Assembly: GCA_004551945.1 (NCBI GenBank)
Contig: SFPN01000001.1
Coordinates: 1-64,000 of the forward strand
Source: Clostridiales bacterium
GTDB lineage: Bacteria; Bacillota; Clostridia; Oscillospirales; Oscillospiraceae
DNA: 64,000 nt
Reading direction: 5' to 3'
The notes under the pieces were generated by a model. That model made no database searches. It was not told the DNA's origin and saw only the letters and a list, made by a program, of their open reading frames with translations. Made by a program: the position numbers and the translations under genes. Shown piece after piece: positions 8,650 to 17,024 of this stretch; position 1 is the stretch's first letter, and each line of letters begins with the position of its first letter.

Positions 8650-9516
8650 TTACCCCTCTTTCGGTCCCTCCACCGGGCCGCAGCCAGGGCAGCCCTGGCA
8701 GGAGCCGCCGCAGTTGGGGGGAAGCACAGGCTCCGGCTTTGCGTCGTTGTCCAGCAGCACAGAGGCCATGGACAGCAGGTAAAAGACCATGGCCAGGTAC
8801 AGGGCCACGTCCATCAGGGGCAGGCCGTCTCCCAGGACCATGATGCTGAAGGCGGCGGCCAGCAGGCAGGTCACCACCGTGAGCCGCACCTGACCCTTGC
8901 CGAAGACAAAGCCCGGCAGGCAGTAGCAGGCCACCATGGACAGCAGCACCGCCAGCAGGCAGAAGAGGTAGCGCTCCAGCACCGGGTCCTGGGCCCACTG
9001 CTGGTAGTTGGCCATGACCCACAGGCAGCAGGCAAAGCCGGGCATCAGGGACCAGCCGACGGGGATCTTGCCTCTGGCCCGGACCTTCTGGAGCAGGAAC
9101 CACAGCCCCGCCCCGGCCAGCAGGGAGACCACCCCCAGCACCGGCCGCACGATGCTCACGGTCTTGGCCTGGGTGTAGAAGTCGACCGGAGCCTGGACAT
9201 AGGCGGCGATGTTGAAAAAGCCCCCCAGCACCAGCAGGACCGCACCGGCCAGCACCCCGGCAGTCTGGATCAGGCTGCCGCCGCCGAAGGCGCGGACATA
9301 ATTTTTCTCAAAGGTCCGGTGCTTGCCGCCGGAGAGCAGGACGATGGCCACAGCGGTAACGATGGCCACAGCCCACAGCCCGCCGGTGACCGGCTGGCCG
9401 GAAACAGGCAGGCCGGTGCCCGGCTCAAAGGCCTGGCGCAGGTAAAGCTGGCGCACCGCCAGGCCCACCACCCCGCCGGCCACGGAGACCGCGGGCAGAA
9501 TCAATGCTTTCCGCAT
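8650..9516 (-). CDS. Polytopic membrane protein of unknown function
   Basis: 288 residues from ATG 9516, with AAGGGAG upstream; an upstream ATG at 9564 in the same frame is unlikely. About eight hydrophobic segments run through the protein, for example ALILPAVSVAGGVVGLAV and LWAVAIVTAVAIVLLSGG. The C-terminal tail after the last membrane segment is Cys-rich (NCGGSCQGCPGCGP), with four Cys in ten residues, which could bind a metal or form disulfides. It precedes metG on the same strand. No family is recognised. Confidence 0.7.
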   Translation of the reverse strand: MRKALILPAVSVAGGVVGLAVRQLYLRQAFEPGTGLPVSGQPVTGGLWAVAIVTAVAIVLLSGGKHRTFEKNYVRAFGGGSLIQTAGVLAGAVLLVLGGFFNIAAYVQAPVDFYTQAKTVSIVRPVLGVVSLLAGAGLWFLLQKVRARGKIPVGWSLMPGFACCLWVMANYQQWAQDPVLERYLFCLLAVLLSMVACYCLPGFVFGKGQVRLTVVTCLLAAAFSIMVLGDGLPLMDVALYLAMVFYLLSMASVLLDNDAKPEPVLPPNCGGSCQGCPGCGPVEGPKEG

Positions 9517-9684
9517 GAAAAAGAACTCCCTTCGCTGGAAAAACAGGGAGCGGATGGCTCCCAAACATAGGTATTGATCATTTTACCACATTCTACGGGA
9601 AAACGCACGGAGATTTTCCTTGTTTGCGGAATTTTTTTGCAGACGCCGCCTGCGGGGCCTTTTTGCAAAACCAAAAGCACCCCC

Positions 9685-9713
9685 TTGCAACCTGTTCACT
9701 ATTGTGATATGAT
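9685..9713 (+). promoter_or_regulatory. Sigma-A promoter of the DEAD-box helicase gene
   Basis: TTGCAA (9685-9690), a 17-bp spacer and TATGAT (9708-9713), 43 bp upstream of the ATG, in an A/T-rich interval between divergent genes. Confidence 0.75.
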
Positions 9714-9756
9714 TCGAATAATATAAAAGTATTTTTACAAGTTAAGGAACGATTGT

Positions 9757-10899
9757 ATGGAAATCAACGGCATGGAGGTCGATCTCGACCTGCGCTACAG
9801 CGAAATGAATCTCTCCGAGGGGATCCTGAAAGCCCTGGGGCAGAAGGGCTTCACCATGGCCACACCGGTCCAGGCCGGGGCCATCCCCTGTTTTAAAGAT
9901 TGGAAGGACGTCATCGCCAAGGCCCCCACCGGCTCCGGCAAAACCTTCGCCTTCGGCATCCCCATGGTGGAGCACACCGACCCCGAGGGCACCGACGTCA
10001 CCGGCCTCATTCTGGCACCCACCCGGGAGCTTGCCCTGCAAATTCAGGACGAGCTGCGCCAGCTGTGCGCCTTCCTTCCCGGCATCCGGGTGGCCTGCCT
10101 CTACGGCGGCCAGCCCATCGACAAGCAGATTACCCTTCTCAAAAAGCGCCCCCAGATCGTGGTGGCCACCCCCGGCCGCCTCATGGACCACATGAAGCGC
10201 CGCACTGTCCGTCTGGGCAAGGTGGAAACCGTGGTGCTGGACGAGGCCGACCGGATGCTGGACATGGGCTTTATCAAGGACGTGACCCACATCCTCAAGC
10301 AGATCCCCAACCGGCGGAACTTAGGCATGTTCTCCGCCACCATCTCCCGGGAGGTCATGGACATCTCCTGGGTCTACCAGCGTGACCCGGTGGAGATCGT
10401 GGTCCGCCCCGTCCAGGAAAACCGCCCCCAGATCAGCCAGTACCGCATCAAAGTGGACATGGGGGGCAAGGTGGACCTGCTGGCCGCCATCCTGGAAAAG
10501 GAGCAGCTGGACCGGGTCATCGTCTTCTGCAACACCAAGAACAACACCGACCGGATCACCGGCCTTCTGAAAATGAAGGGCATCTCCGCCCAGTGCATCC
10601 ATGGGGACCTGGGCCAGAAGGTCCGGGAAAAGGTCCTCTCCGCCTTCCGCAAGGGAGAGCTGCGGGTGCTGGTGGCCACCGACGTGGCCGCCCGGGGCCT
10701 GGACATTGACGATGTGGACGCGGTCATCAATTATGATATCCCCGAGGAAGGGGAATACTATGTCCACCGCATCGGCCGCACCGGCCGGGCCAAGCACAAG
10801 GGCGCGGCTTACAACCTGATCTCCTCCATCACCGAGGAGATCCGCCTGGACGAGATCATCCGCAACAACAAGTACGACGTGCAGACCATCACCCTGTAA
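9757..10899 (+). CDS. DEAD-box RNA helicase, minimal two-domain form
   Basis: 380 residues: an ATP-dependent RNA helicase core and nothing more. Motifs in order are Q (TMATPVQ), I (APTGSGKT), Ia (APTRELA), Ib (TPGRLMD), II (DEAD), III (SAT), IV (VIVFCNTK), V (ATDVAARGLDID) and VI (HRIGRTGRA). The protein ends about 25 residues after motif VI, without the basic or DbpA-type RNA-binding tail of many bacterial homologues, so specificity probably comes from partners or is low. It is preceded by AAGGA and a clear promoter. The DUF2156 gene follows after 32 bp and is probably cotranscribed. Confidence 0.95.
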   Translation: MEINGMEVDLDLRYSEMNLSEGILKALGQKGFTMATPVQAGAIPCFKDWKDVIAKAPTGSGKTFAFGIPMVEHTDPEGTDVTGLILAPTRELALQIQDELRQLCAFLPGIRVACLYGGQPIDKQITLLKKRPQIVVATPGRLMDHMKRRTVRLGKVETVVLDEADRMLDMGFIKDVTHILKQIPNRRNLGMFSATISREVMDISWVYQRDPVEIVVRPVQENRPQISQYRIKVDMGGKVDLLAAILEKEQLDRVIVFCNTKNNTDRITGLLKMKGISAQCIHGDLGQKVREKVLSAFRKGELRVLVATDVAARGLDIDDVDAVINYDIPEEGEYYVHRIGRTGRAKHKGAAYNLISSITEEIRLDEIIRNNKYDVQTITL

Positions 10900-10931
10900 C
10901 GTCCCGCAGAAAAGGAATCCTGCCTTCATCT

Positions 10932-11858
10932 ATGATTGAATTTCGAACCCCTGTTCCCGGGGACCGGGACTGGGTGACGGCGCTCCTGGCCAAGGAGGGC
11001 CTGTCCCTGTGCAACTACAGCTTCCCGGTTCTCTTCTGCTGGCAGGGCGCTTACCAGTTCCAGCTGGCCCGTCTGAACCACCGGCTGCTGGTCCGGCTGG
11101 AAAGCTCCCTGGGCCGCGCCTACCTGTGGCCGGTGGGAGAGGGCGACCCCGCCCCTGCCCTGGCGGCCCTCACCCAGGACGCCCACAGCCAGGGTCATCC
11201 CCTGCGGCTCATCAGCCTGACCCTTTACCACAAAAACTGGCTGGAGGATCGTTTCCCCGGCCGGTTTTCCTTCGCGGAAGCCCGAGACGGCTTCGACTAC
11301 CTCTACGCCGTGGACCGGCTGGCGGACCTGCCCGGCAAGAAGCTCCACGGCAAGCGCAACCACATCCACCGTCTGGACGACGCCTGCCCCGGCTGGTCCT
11401 GGGCCCCTCTGACCCGGGACGACGTGCCCCGGTGCCTGGCCATGGACCGGGAATGGCACCGGCAGGCGGCGGAGCGGGAGACCCCCGGGAGCCTGTCCTC
11501 CCTGGAGGACGAGCACCAGGCCCTGGTGCTGGCCCTGACCCACCGGGAGGCCCTGGGGCTGGAGGGGGTAACCCTCTCCTGGCAGGGAGAGCTGCTGGGC
11601 TTCTCCCTGGGCGCACCCCTGACGGACGCGGTCTTTGACGTTCACTTTGAGCGGGCCCGGAGCGAAATCCAGGGGGCCTACCCCGCCGTGAACCGGTCCT
11701 TTGCCCAGTATGTGCGGCAGACCCATCCCCAGATCCAATACCTTAACCGGGAGGACGACATGGGCGTGCCCGGCCTGCGCCGGTCCAAGCTGTCCTACTA
11801 CCCGGACCACCTGCTTGTAAACTTCTGCGCCGTGGAAACCCCGGACGCAGTATTATAA
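10932..11858 (+). CDS. DUF2156 protein (phosphatidylglycerol lysyltransferase C-domain-like)
   Basis: 308 residues, spanning a DUF2156/LPG-synthase C-terminal type fold. Characteristic stretches are GFDYLYAVDRLADLPGKKLH followed by KRNHIHRL in the middle, and YLNREDDMGVPGLRRSKLSY near the end, typical of this GNAT-like family. Relatives transfer amino acids from aminoacyl-tRNA to lipids or other acceptors, but stand-alone soluble copies such as this, without membrane segments, mostly have no proven substrate. It follows the helicase by 32 bp and precedes a GNAT gene. Confidence 0.82.
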   Translation: MIEFRTPVPGDRDWVTALLAKEGLSLCNYSFPVLFCWQGAYQFQLARLNHRLLVRLESSLGRAYLWPVGEGDPAPALAALTQDAHSQGHPLRLISLTLYHKNWLEDRFPGRFSFAEARDGFDYLYAVDRLADLPGKKLHGKRNHIHRLDDACPGWSWAPLTRDDVPRCLAMDREWHRQAAERETPGSLSSLEDEHQALVLALTHREALGLEGVTLSWQGELLGFSLGAPLTDAVFDVHFERARSEIQGAYPAVNRSFAQYVRQTHPQIQYLNREDDMGVPGLRRSKLSYYPDHLLVNFCAVETPDAVL

Positions 11859-11930
11859 GAGCGTGCCCTGGAAGGGTTCCTGACGGGTTCTTCCTCCGTG
11901 CGCCTATCTTACTTGAAGGAGGAACCCATT

Positions 11931-12806
11931 ATGATCCACATTCGCCCGTCGACCCCCGAGGAGATCCCTCAGCAGAAGGATCTCTGGAAAAAGTGTTTTG
12001 GGGATCCCACTGCCTACATTGACATCTTCTACCAGCAGTTCTGCACCGCCGACCAGGTTCTGGTGGTGGAGGACGAAGGGGAGATTAACTCCATGGCCGC
12101 CATGCTGCCCGGCAGCATTCTGACCCCCGAGGGAGAGGAAATCTCCGTGGGCTATGTCTACGCTCTGGCCACCAGCCCCTATATGCAGGGCCAGGGTCAC
12201 GCCCGCCAGCTGCTGAAGTACGCCGACCAGTACCTCCAGGAAAAGGGCTACAAGGCCATGGTCCTGGTGCCGGCCTCCCCCTCCCTCCACCGGTTCTTTG
12301 AGTCCGTGGGCATGGACGAGTGCTTCGCCACCCGCAAGGTGGAGCTGCTCACCTCCAACTTTACCGGCGAGACCGGCGGCGCCGTCATGACCCCCATCTC
12401 CCCCCACGAATACAACGAGATCCGGGAGCGCTACCTGAAGGGCACCTTCCACATGGCCTACACCGACGAGATGATCCACTTCCAGCAGATCGGCAGCCAC
12501 CTGTCCTACGGGGATCTGTACAAGATCGAGATCGAGGGCGAGGTGGGCTGCGCCGCCATTGAGTACGTCCAGAAGCGCCGCCTGCTGGTGAAGGAGCTGC
12601 TCATCGCGCCCGAGAAGATGGAGAAGGCCGCCGAGGCCATCGGCAGCCAGATGCAGGCCTCCCGGTACCACATCCGCACCCCCGGCTTCTGGGACGGCAT
12701 CCCCGGCAGCTATCAGCAGGCCTTCGGCATGATCAAGTGGTACGACCAGGATCTGCACGCCAAGTGGTTCAAGCAGGACGCTTACCTGGGCCTGGCCTTT
12801 GACTGA
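11931..12806 (+). CDS. GNAT-family N-acetyltransferase
   Basis: 291 residues from ATG 11931, placed 8 nt after AAGGAGG; a GTG at 11898 is in frame but unsupported. The N-terminal half is a GNAT domain: beta4 YVYALATSP and the acetyl-CoA loop YMQGQGHARQLLKYA (Q/RxxGxG/A type) near residues 82-100, then LVPASPSLHRFFESVGM. The C-terminal half is longer than a simple GNAT protein and may be a second, degenerate domain. Substrate unknown. A strong terminator follows. Confidence 0.85.
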   Translation: MIHIRPSTPEEIPQQKDLWKKCFGDPTAYIDIFYQQFCTADQVLVVEDEGEINSMAAMLPGSILTPEGEEISVGYVYALATSPYMQGQGHARQLLKYADQYLQEKGYKAMVLVPASPSLHRFFESVGMDECFATRKVELLTSNFTGETGGAVMTPISPHEYNEIRERYLKGTFHMAYTDEMIHFQQIGSHLSYGDLYKIEIEGEVGCAAIEYVQKRRLLVKELLIAPEKMEKAAEAIGSQMQASRYHIRTPGFWDGIPGSYQQAFGMIKWYDQDLHAKWFKQDAYLGLAFD

Positions 12807-12822
12807 GTTGATTACCGACACG

Positions 12823-12854
12823 AAAAAAGAGACGCGAAAGCGTCTCTTTTTTTG
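12823..12854 (+). terminator. Rho-independent terminator after the GNAT gene
   Basis: AAAAAAGAGACGC, a 3-nt loop, then GCGTCTCTTTTTTT; A- and T-rich on both sides, so possibly bidirectional. It separates the helicase group from the GntR operon. Confidence 0.9.
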
Positions 12855-12893
12855 TTCTCCCGATGAGCCTGTGGGCAGGCGGAAAACTTTCTC

Positions 12894-12922
12894 TTGACGC
12901 CAAACCGTATTATCCATATAAT
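12894..12922 (+). promoter_or_regulatory. Sigma-A promoter of the GntR/ABC operon
   Basis: TTGACG (12894-12899), a 17-bp spacer and a consensus TATAAT (12917-12922). The -10 box lies inside operator 1. Confidence 0.85.
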
Positions 12923-12924
12923 AC
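12907..12924. promoter_or_regulatory. Operator 1 of the GntR/ABC operon
   Basis: Palindrome GTATTAT-CCAT-ATAATAC with perfect 7-bp arms, covering the -10 box. It is the likely binding site of the first gene product, since YtrA-type regulators repress their own operons. Confidence 0.7.
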
Positions 12925-12935
12925 ACTTAGAAGCC

Positions 12936-12953
12936 GTATTACTCGAGTAACAC
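12936..12953. promoter_or_regulatory. Operator 2 of the GntR/ABC operon
   Basis: GTATTACTCGAGTAACAC, an 18-bp palindrome with one mismatched pair. It has the same GTATTA half-site as operator 1, 29 bp away (close to three helical turns), so two dimers could bind the same face of the DNA. Confidence 0.7.
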
Positions 12954-12976
12954 ACTTTGGAAAGGAGGAATCCCCC

Positions 12977-13360
12977 GTGCTTCCCTTTGAGCACCTGGTC
13001 CTGGAGGAGGGCGTCCCCATCTACCTCCAGATCCTCCGCTATGTCAAGCAGGGCATCGCCGGGGGAACCATCGCCCACGGGGAGGAGCTGCCTTCCCGCC
13101 GGATGGTGTCCTCCCTGCTGGGGGTCAACCCCAACACCGTTCAAAAGGCCTACCGGCTGCTGGAGGAGGAGGGACTGGTCCAGTCCCACACCGGGTCCAA
13201 GAGCCGGGTGGTGGCCGACGAGGCCGCCCGGGACAGGGTGAAGGCCCAGCTGCTCCGGGACGACGTGCAGGCCATGATATCCGCCATGAAACAGATGGGG
13301 GTCACCAGGGAAGAAGCCCTGACCCTGCTGGATTCTCTCTGGGAGAAAGGAGACGAATGA
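12977..13360 (+). CDS. YtrA-type GntR transcriptional regulator
   Basis: 127 residues from GTG 12977, 7 nt after AAAGGAGG; the longer frame from 12863 would run through the promoter and operators and is rejected. The winged helix-turn-helix spans residues 10-78 (PIYLQILRYVKQGI, ELPSRRMVSSLLGVNPNTVQ, KAYRLLEEEGLV). A short C-terminal helical dimerisation arm of about 45 residues follows, as in the YtrA subfamily. In Bacillota such regulators repress ABC transporter operons and are often relieved by cell-wall-active compounds. Here the operon and both operators are intact. The stop overlaps the next start (ATGA). Confidence 0.92.
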   Translation: MLPFEHLVLEEGVPIYLQILRYVKQGIAGGTIAHGEELPSRRMVSSLLGVNPNTVQKAYRLLEEEGLVQSHTGSKSRVVADEAARDRVKAQLLRDDVQAMISAMKQMGVTREEALTLLDSLWEKGDE

Positions 13361-14091
13361 TGAGACCGCATTTTTCCGTTTTTCTGCTTTTCCTCCGACA
13401 GTCCGCCTGGAAGGTTCTGCTCCTGCTGGCCATCATGGCCGGGTGGGAGACCGTGCTGTCCTTGCGCCTGATGCCCGATCTCGCCGCATACAGCCTCACG
13501 GCGGCCCTGGCGCTGATGCAGTCCCCTCTGACGCTCGTAAACCGCGTTGCCTTCGTGGTGCTGACCTTCCTGCTGCTTCGGGACGGCAGGGGCAAGCACC
13601 GCTCGGACTACACCCTGAACCGGCTGTCCATCTCCCCCCGGGCGGTGGTCCTGTGGCAGGGGGTGTTCAACAGCCTGGTTTACCTTCTCTTCTGGGGGGT
13701 GCAGAGCCTGGTGCTGGTTCTGTTCTGCCTTCTTTACCAGCGCCAGGGGGGCCATGTGGGACCCCAGACCTTCTTCCTGGCCTGCTGGGAAAATGCCCTG
13801 TTCCACTCCTTCCTCCCCCTGGAGGACGGCTTCCGCTGGCTGCGGAACCTGGCCTTCTTTGGGGCCATGGGCTTCACCGCCGCCTGCTCCGCCGCCCAGA
13901 TCCGGCGGAAGAACAACACCCTGGCCGCGCTGGGCCTGGCCCTTGCCTGGATTTTCGCCTTTGTCCAGCCCATGGGGTCCCTGGGAGTGGACATTGTCCT
14001 GACCCTGGGGGTGCTGGCCTGGACCGGGCTCTCCCTGTACAGCGCTTTCCAGCCGGGAAAGGAGGAGGTCCATGAAACGGTATCGGCGTGA
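13357..14091 (+). CDS. Membrane protein, probable ABC permease subunit 1
   Basis: 244 residues with about six hydrophobic segments (for example VLLLLAIMAGWETVLSLRL, VYLLFWGVQSLVLVLFCLLY and DIVLTLGVLAWTGLSLYSAF). Two ATGs (13357 and 13360) overlap the regulator stop, so translation is probably coupled. No permease motif is obvious, but position in a GntR/ABC operon and topology suggest a membrane subunit working with the ATPase at 14633. The last 20 bp overlap the next gene. Confidence 0.8.
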   Translation: MMRPHFSVFLLFLRQSAWKVLLLLAIMAGWETVLSLRLMPDLAAYSLTAALALMQSPLTLVNRVAFVVLTFLLLRDGRGKHRSDYTLNRLSISPRAVVLWQGVFNSLVYLLFWGVQSLVLVLFCLLYQRQGGHVGPQTFFLACWENALFHSFLPLEDGFRWLRNLAFFGAMGFTAACSAAQIRRKNNTLAALGLALAWIFAFVQPMGSLGVDIVLTLGVLAWTGLSLYSAFQPGKEEVHETVSA

Positions 14092-14611
14092 CCAGCTGGT
14101 TCCCCCCGGGGTGGAACCGGCCAGCAGCACCATCACCCTGGGCCTGGCGGTGACCGGCATGTCCTTCTACAGCCTGATCCTCTTCGCCCGGAATCTGAAC
14201 ATCGCCGCAAGCACCATCCGCTTCGGCGTGGAGCGCCGGGCCGCCCCCTTCATTGACCTGGTCAGCGGCGGAAAACTGGAGGGCTCAGGGGCTCCCATTT
14301 ACACGCCGGTGTTCGGCCTTTCCTTCCTGGTGATTCTGGCGGCGGTCCAGACCTTCCTCAACTACCGCCGGTTCCGCCAGGGCAGCCAGACCATCTACCT
14401 GATGCGCCGCCTGCCGGACAAGTGGGAGCTTCCCCGCCGGTGCCTGGCCTTTCCCCTGCTGACCATCTGGGTTTACCTGCTGGCGATCCCCCTGCTCACC
14501 CTGATTTTTTACCTCATGTACCGCTTCACCATCCCGGCGGCCAACCTGCCCCCGGACCAGTGGTCCGCTTTCTGGCAGGGGGTGCCCCTGATCCTGCTTC
14601 GTCTGCTTTAA
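14072..14611 (+). CDS. Membrane protein, probable ABC permease subunit 2
   Basis: 179 residues. The start lies inside the end of the preceding gene, with AAGGAGGAGG 3-4 nt upstream. Three or four hydrophobic segments are visible (ITLGLAVTGMSFYSLILFA, FGLSFLVILAAVQTFL, ILVYLLAIPLLTL-like segment near residue 135). The C-terminus ends abruptly in GVPLILLRLL. It is shorter than a typical permease and probably pairs with the upstream membrane protein. The ATPase gene follows after 21 bp. Confidence 0.78.
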   Translation: MKRYRRDQLVPPGVEPASSTITLGLAVTGMSFYSLILFARNLNIAASTIRFGVERRAAPFIDLVSGGKLEGSGAPIYTPVFGLSFLVILAAVQTFLNYRRFRQGSQTIYLMRRLPDKWELPRRCLAFPLLTIWVYLLAIPLLTLIFYLMYRFTIPAANLPPDQWSAFWQGVPLILLRLL

Positions 14612-14632
14612 CGGAACCTGGAGGTATTTCTT

Positions 14633-15376
14633 ATGCTGGAACTCAATCACATCTCAAAATCCTACCGGGGCAAACAGAACGCCCTGGAGGACGTGTCCCT
14701 GACCCTCCCCCGGGGGGAGATCGTGGGGCTCTTCGGGGAAAACGGCGCGGGCAAGACCACCCTCATGAAGTGCATCCTGGGCCTGCACCGGTATCAGGGT
14801 GAGATCACCCTGGACGGCCAGCCGGTGACCCGGAAGAACATCGGGAAGCTCTCCTTCGCCACCAGCGAGCACTCCTTCTTCCCCCTGCTCACCGCCAGGG
14901 CCCACCGGGAGTTTTACGCGGAGCACTTCCCCACCTTCCGGGGCAAACGGTTCGACGCCCTCATGGACTTTTTCGAGCTGCCCCTGGACCGGAACATCGG
15001 CAAGCTCTCCACCGGCCAGCAGAACCAGTTCGAGGTGATTCTGGCCCTGAGCCAGGGAGCGGACTACATCCTCATGGATGAGCCCTTCGCCGGCAACGAC
15101 GTGTTCAACCGGGAGGACTTTTACAAGGTCCTGCTGGGGATTCTGGAGCCCAACGAAACTATCCTCCTCTCCACCCACCTGCTGGAGGAGGTCTCCGCCT
15201 TCGTGGGCCGGGCGCTGCTCCTCCACCGGGGCAGGCTGGTGGCCGACGCCTCTCTGCTGGAGCTGGAGGAGGAGGGCAAGGACCTGATGACCTTCGTGAA
15301 GGAGGCCTACCGCTACAAGGCCGACCGGGTCTATCAGGCCCTGGGGAAGCTGACGGAGGGGGACGCGGAGGACTGA
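14633..15376 (+). CDS. ABC transporter ATP-binding protein
   Basis: 247 residues: one nucleotide-binding domain. Walker A is GENGAGKTT (about residue 36), the signature motif is LSTGQQNQ, a variant of LSGGQ, Walker B is YILMDEP and the switch His is in LLSTHLLEEV. This signature variation is common in YtrB-like exporters or immunity-type ABC proteins. It should power the two membrane subunits encoded just upstream. The substrate is unknown; a role in responding to envelope-active compounds is inferred from the YtrA-type regulator. Confidence 0.93.
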   Translation: MLELNHISKSYRGKQNALEDVSLTLPRGEIVGLFGENGAGKTTLMKCILGLHRYQGEITLDGQPVTRKNIGKLSFATSEHSFFPLLTARAHREFYAEHFPTFRGKRFDALMDFFELPLDRNIGKLSTGQQNQFEVILALSQGADYILMDEPFAGNDVFNREDFYKVLLGILEPNETILLSTHLLEEVSAFVGRALLLHRGRLVADASLLELEEEGKDLMTFVKEAYRYKADRVYQALGKLTEGDAED

Positions 15377-15397
15377 GGGTATCGACACACCTTTGTC

Positions 15398-15475
15398 GTA
15401 GGGGCGGATAGCATCCGCCCGAAACAACCGCCGCGATCCCTTGCTGCGCTGGCGGGCGGCTGATAGCCGCCCCTA
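15398..15475. repeat. Dispersed cruciform repeat, family C, copy 1 (78 bp)
   Basis: The ends are 10-bp inverted repeats (GTAGGGGCGG and CCGCCCCTAC). Inside are two hairpins, GGGCGGATAGCATCCGCCC and GGGCGGCTGATAGCCGCCC, so single-stranded DNA or RNA would fold as a cruciform. A second copy with different stem sequences lies at 53617-53692 and a half copy at 52801-52824. It sits between the ATPase gene and the last gene of the operon. Confidence 0.8.
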
Positions 15476-15522
15476 CAGCAGGACGGCAGGTACAGCCATC
15501 TTTCCTGTGAAAGGAGTATCCT

Positions 15523-17013
15523 ATGAAAAAAGCCTTTCTTTGCTTTCTCCTGGTGTTTGTTCTTGTCTTTGCCGGGGCAGCGGTGGCGGCGATGAGCCTC
15601 CACCAGAGCCGGGACCAGGTGACGGTCACCACCATCACCCAGGTTGGCGACCCCGCCGCAGTCCAGGGGCTCACCGCCCGGCAGACCGTGGGGTGCGGCG
15701 GCTATCTGCAATGGGACCTGTCCATCCCCCTGGACCGCCCGGAGACCAGCTCCACCCGGTTTTCCTACGCTTCCCGGTACCACGTCATCGATGACTATGA
15801 GCCGGATGGGATCTGGATTGTTCCGGCCGACAACGCCGCCTTTTTCTACACGGGTGTAACCCTCGATTCCCTTGCTGACGACAGCAGCCCCGTCCAAACC
15901 CTGCTGGCACCCCTCTTCCGGTCGGTTGCGGAAAAAACCCAGCCGGGGTGCCGGTACACGGAGGACGTCCGTCTCAAGGACTATACGGACATCTATCCCC
16001 TCCAGGTATCCTTTGATGGTTACTACGGGTCCGACCTGCCTTGGCAGGCCCGATACCAGAAGGCGCCTTCCTGGTACAGCATCGACGATTCCCTGAGACA
16101 GGCCCTTCAGACCTTTTTCTCCTTCCCCGTCCCCCAGGAAGAAATCTGGGCCATCACCGTGGAGAAAGACGAAAACGGGGCCATCACCGAGCTGAATTAC
16201 GAAAGTAAAACGTCTCCCTCCATCATCCTGAACACCTCCGCCGTCTGGTCGGACACCGACCTGTACTTCGCCTTTGACCAGCACTCCTACGGGCTGCCCT
16301 CCTTCCATCAGGTCCCCGGGGGCTACGGGGTCTACCACCTGTCCATCACCCCGGAGGAGGACACCGTCTACCTGGAGCTGGACTCCCTGGAGACCCTGGT
16401 CTCCCTTCCGGAGGGCTCGATGGTGCTGGACCTGGCCCTCTCCGGGGATGAAAGTTCTCTGCTGCTCACCTACGGCCTGGGGCCGGACACCTTCTTCCTG
16501 GTGCTGGACCCGGAGACGGGTGAGGCTCGCCAGTCCTTCTCCGTCCCCGCCAGGCCGGCCGGAACCGTGGAAACCGCTACCCTGGACAGCGAGGGCAATC
16601 CCCAGGGCACCTATACCAGCCCCTATTGGAGCACGGAATCCATCCTCATCGGAGAGAATTTTACCGTCCTTTATGGGGACGACACCCTCTATCTGTACAC
16701 CCTGGAAAACGGGACCTACACCTATGCATTTTCCGCGCCCATGCAGACTCATCTGCGCAGCGGCTATTCCTATGATCACCTTTATGGGGCCTGGAACGGC
16801 ACCCAGCTGGCCCTGGGGTCTGTAAGCGGCCTTCAGGCCCTGTCTCTGTCGGTCTACGAGGGCGGGCAGCTGCAATACCACGGAGTCTACAAGACCTCTT
16901 TGGGTGACGTGGCCTCCACTGCGTCCCAGCCGGAGGAGGACGAATTCAGCATGGAGTCAGACAGCCTGGCCCTTTTCCCGGAGCAGGCCCTGACCCTGGT
17001 GTGGGAGGGGTGA
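15523..17013 (+). CDS. Exported protein at the end of the GntR/ABC operon
   Basis: 496 residues. A signal peptide or anchor (MKKAFLCFLLVFVLVFAGAA) puts about 470 residues outside the membrane. The extracytoplasmic part is rich in beta-type repeats of about 50 residues (for example SLETLVSLPEGSMVLDLAL, then SSLLLTYGLGPDTFFLVLD), suggestive of a propeller-like fold, though this is not proven. It follows the ATPase by 146 bp, and repeat family C lies in the gap; an AAAGGAG precedes the ATG. It may sense or bind the transporter's ligand, inferred only from its place in the operon. Confidence 0.75.
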   Translation: MKKAFLCFLLVFVLVFAGAAVAAMSLHQSRDQVTVTTITQVGDPAAVQGLTARQTVGCGGYLQWDLSIPLDRPETSSTRFSYASRYHVIDDYEPDGIWIVPADNAAFFYTGVTLDSLADDSSPVQTLLAPLFRSVAEKTQPGCRYTEDVRLKDYTDIYPLQVSFDGYYGSDLPWQARYQKAPSWYSIDDSLRQALQTFFSFPVPQEEIWAITVEKDENGAITELNYESKTSPSIILNTSAVWSDTDLYFAFDQHSYGLPSFHQVPGGYGVYHLSITPEEDTVYLELDSLETLVSLPEGSMVLDLALSGDESSLLLTYGLGPDTFFLVLDPETGEARQSFSVPARPAGTVETATLDSEGNPQGTYTSPYWSTESILIGENFTVLYGDDTLYLYTLENGTYTYAFSAPMQTHLRSGYSYDHLYGAWNGTQLALGSVSGLQALSLSVYEGGQLQYHGVYKTSLGDVASTASQPEEDEFSMESDSLALFPEQALTLVWEG

Positions 17014-17024
17014 GGTTCTCTCCT

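Noticed and set aside
6677..8782. Open frame of 701 codons opposite metG
   Set aside because: Same His/Gly/Val-rich composition; the minus strand encodes all MetG motifs.
15398..15475. CRISPR repeat
   Set aside because: There is one element with inner hairpins, no regular repeat-spacer series and no cas genes in the window.
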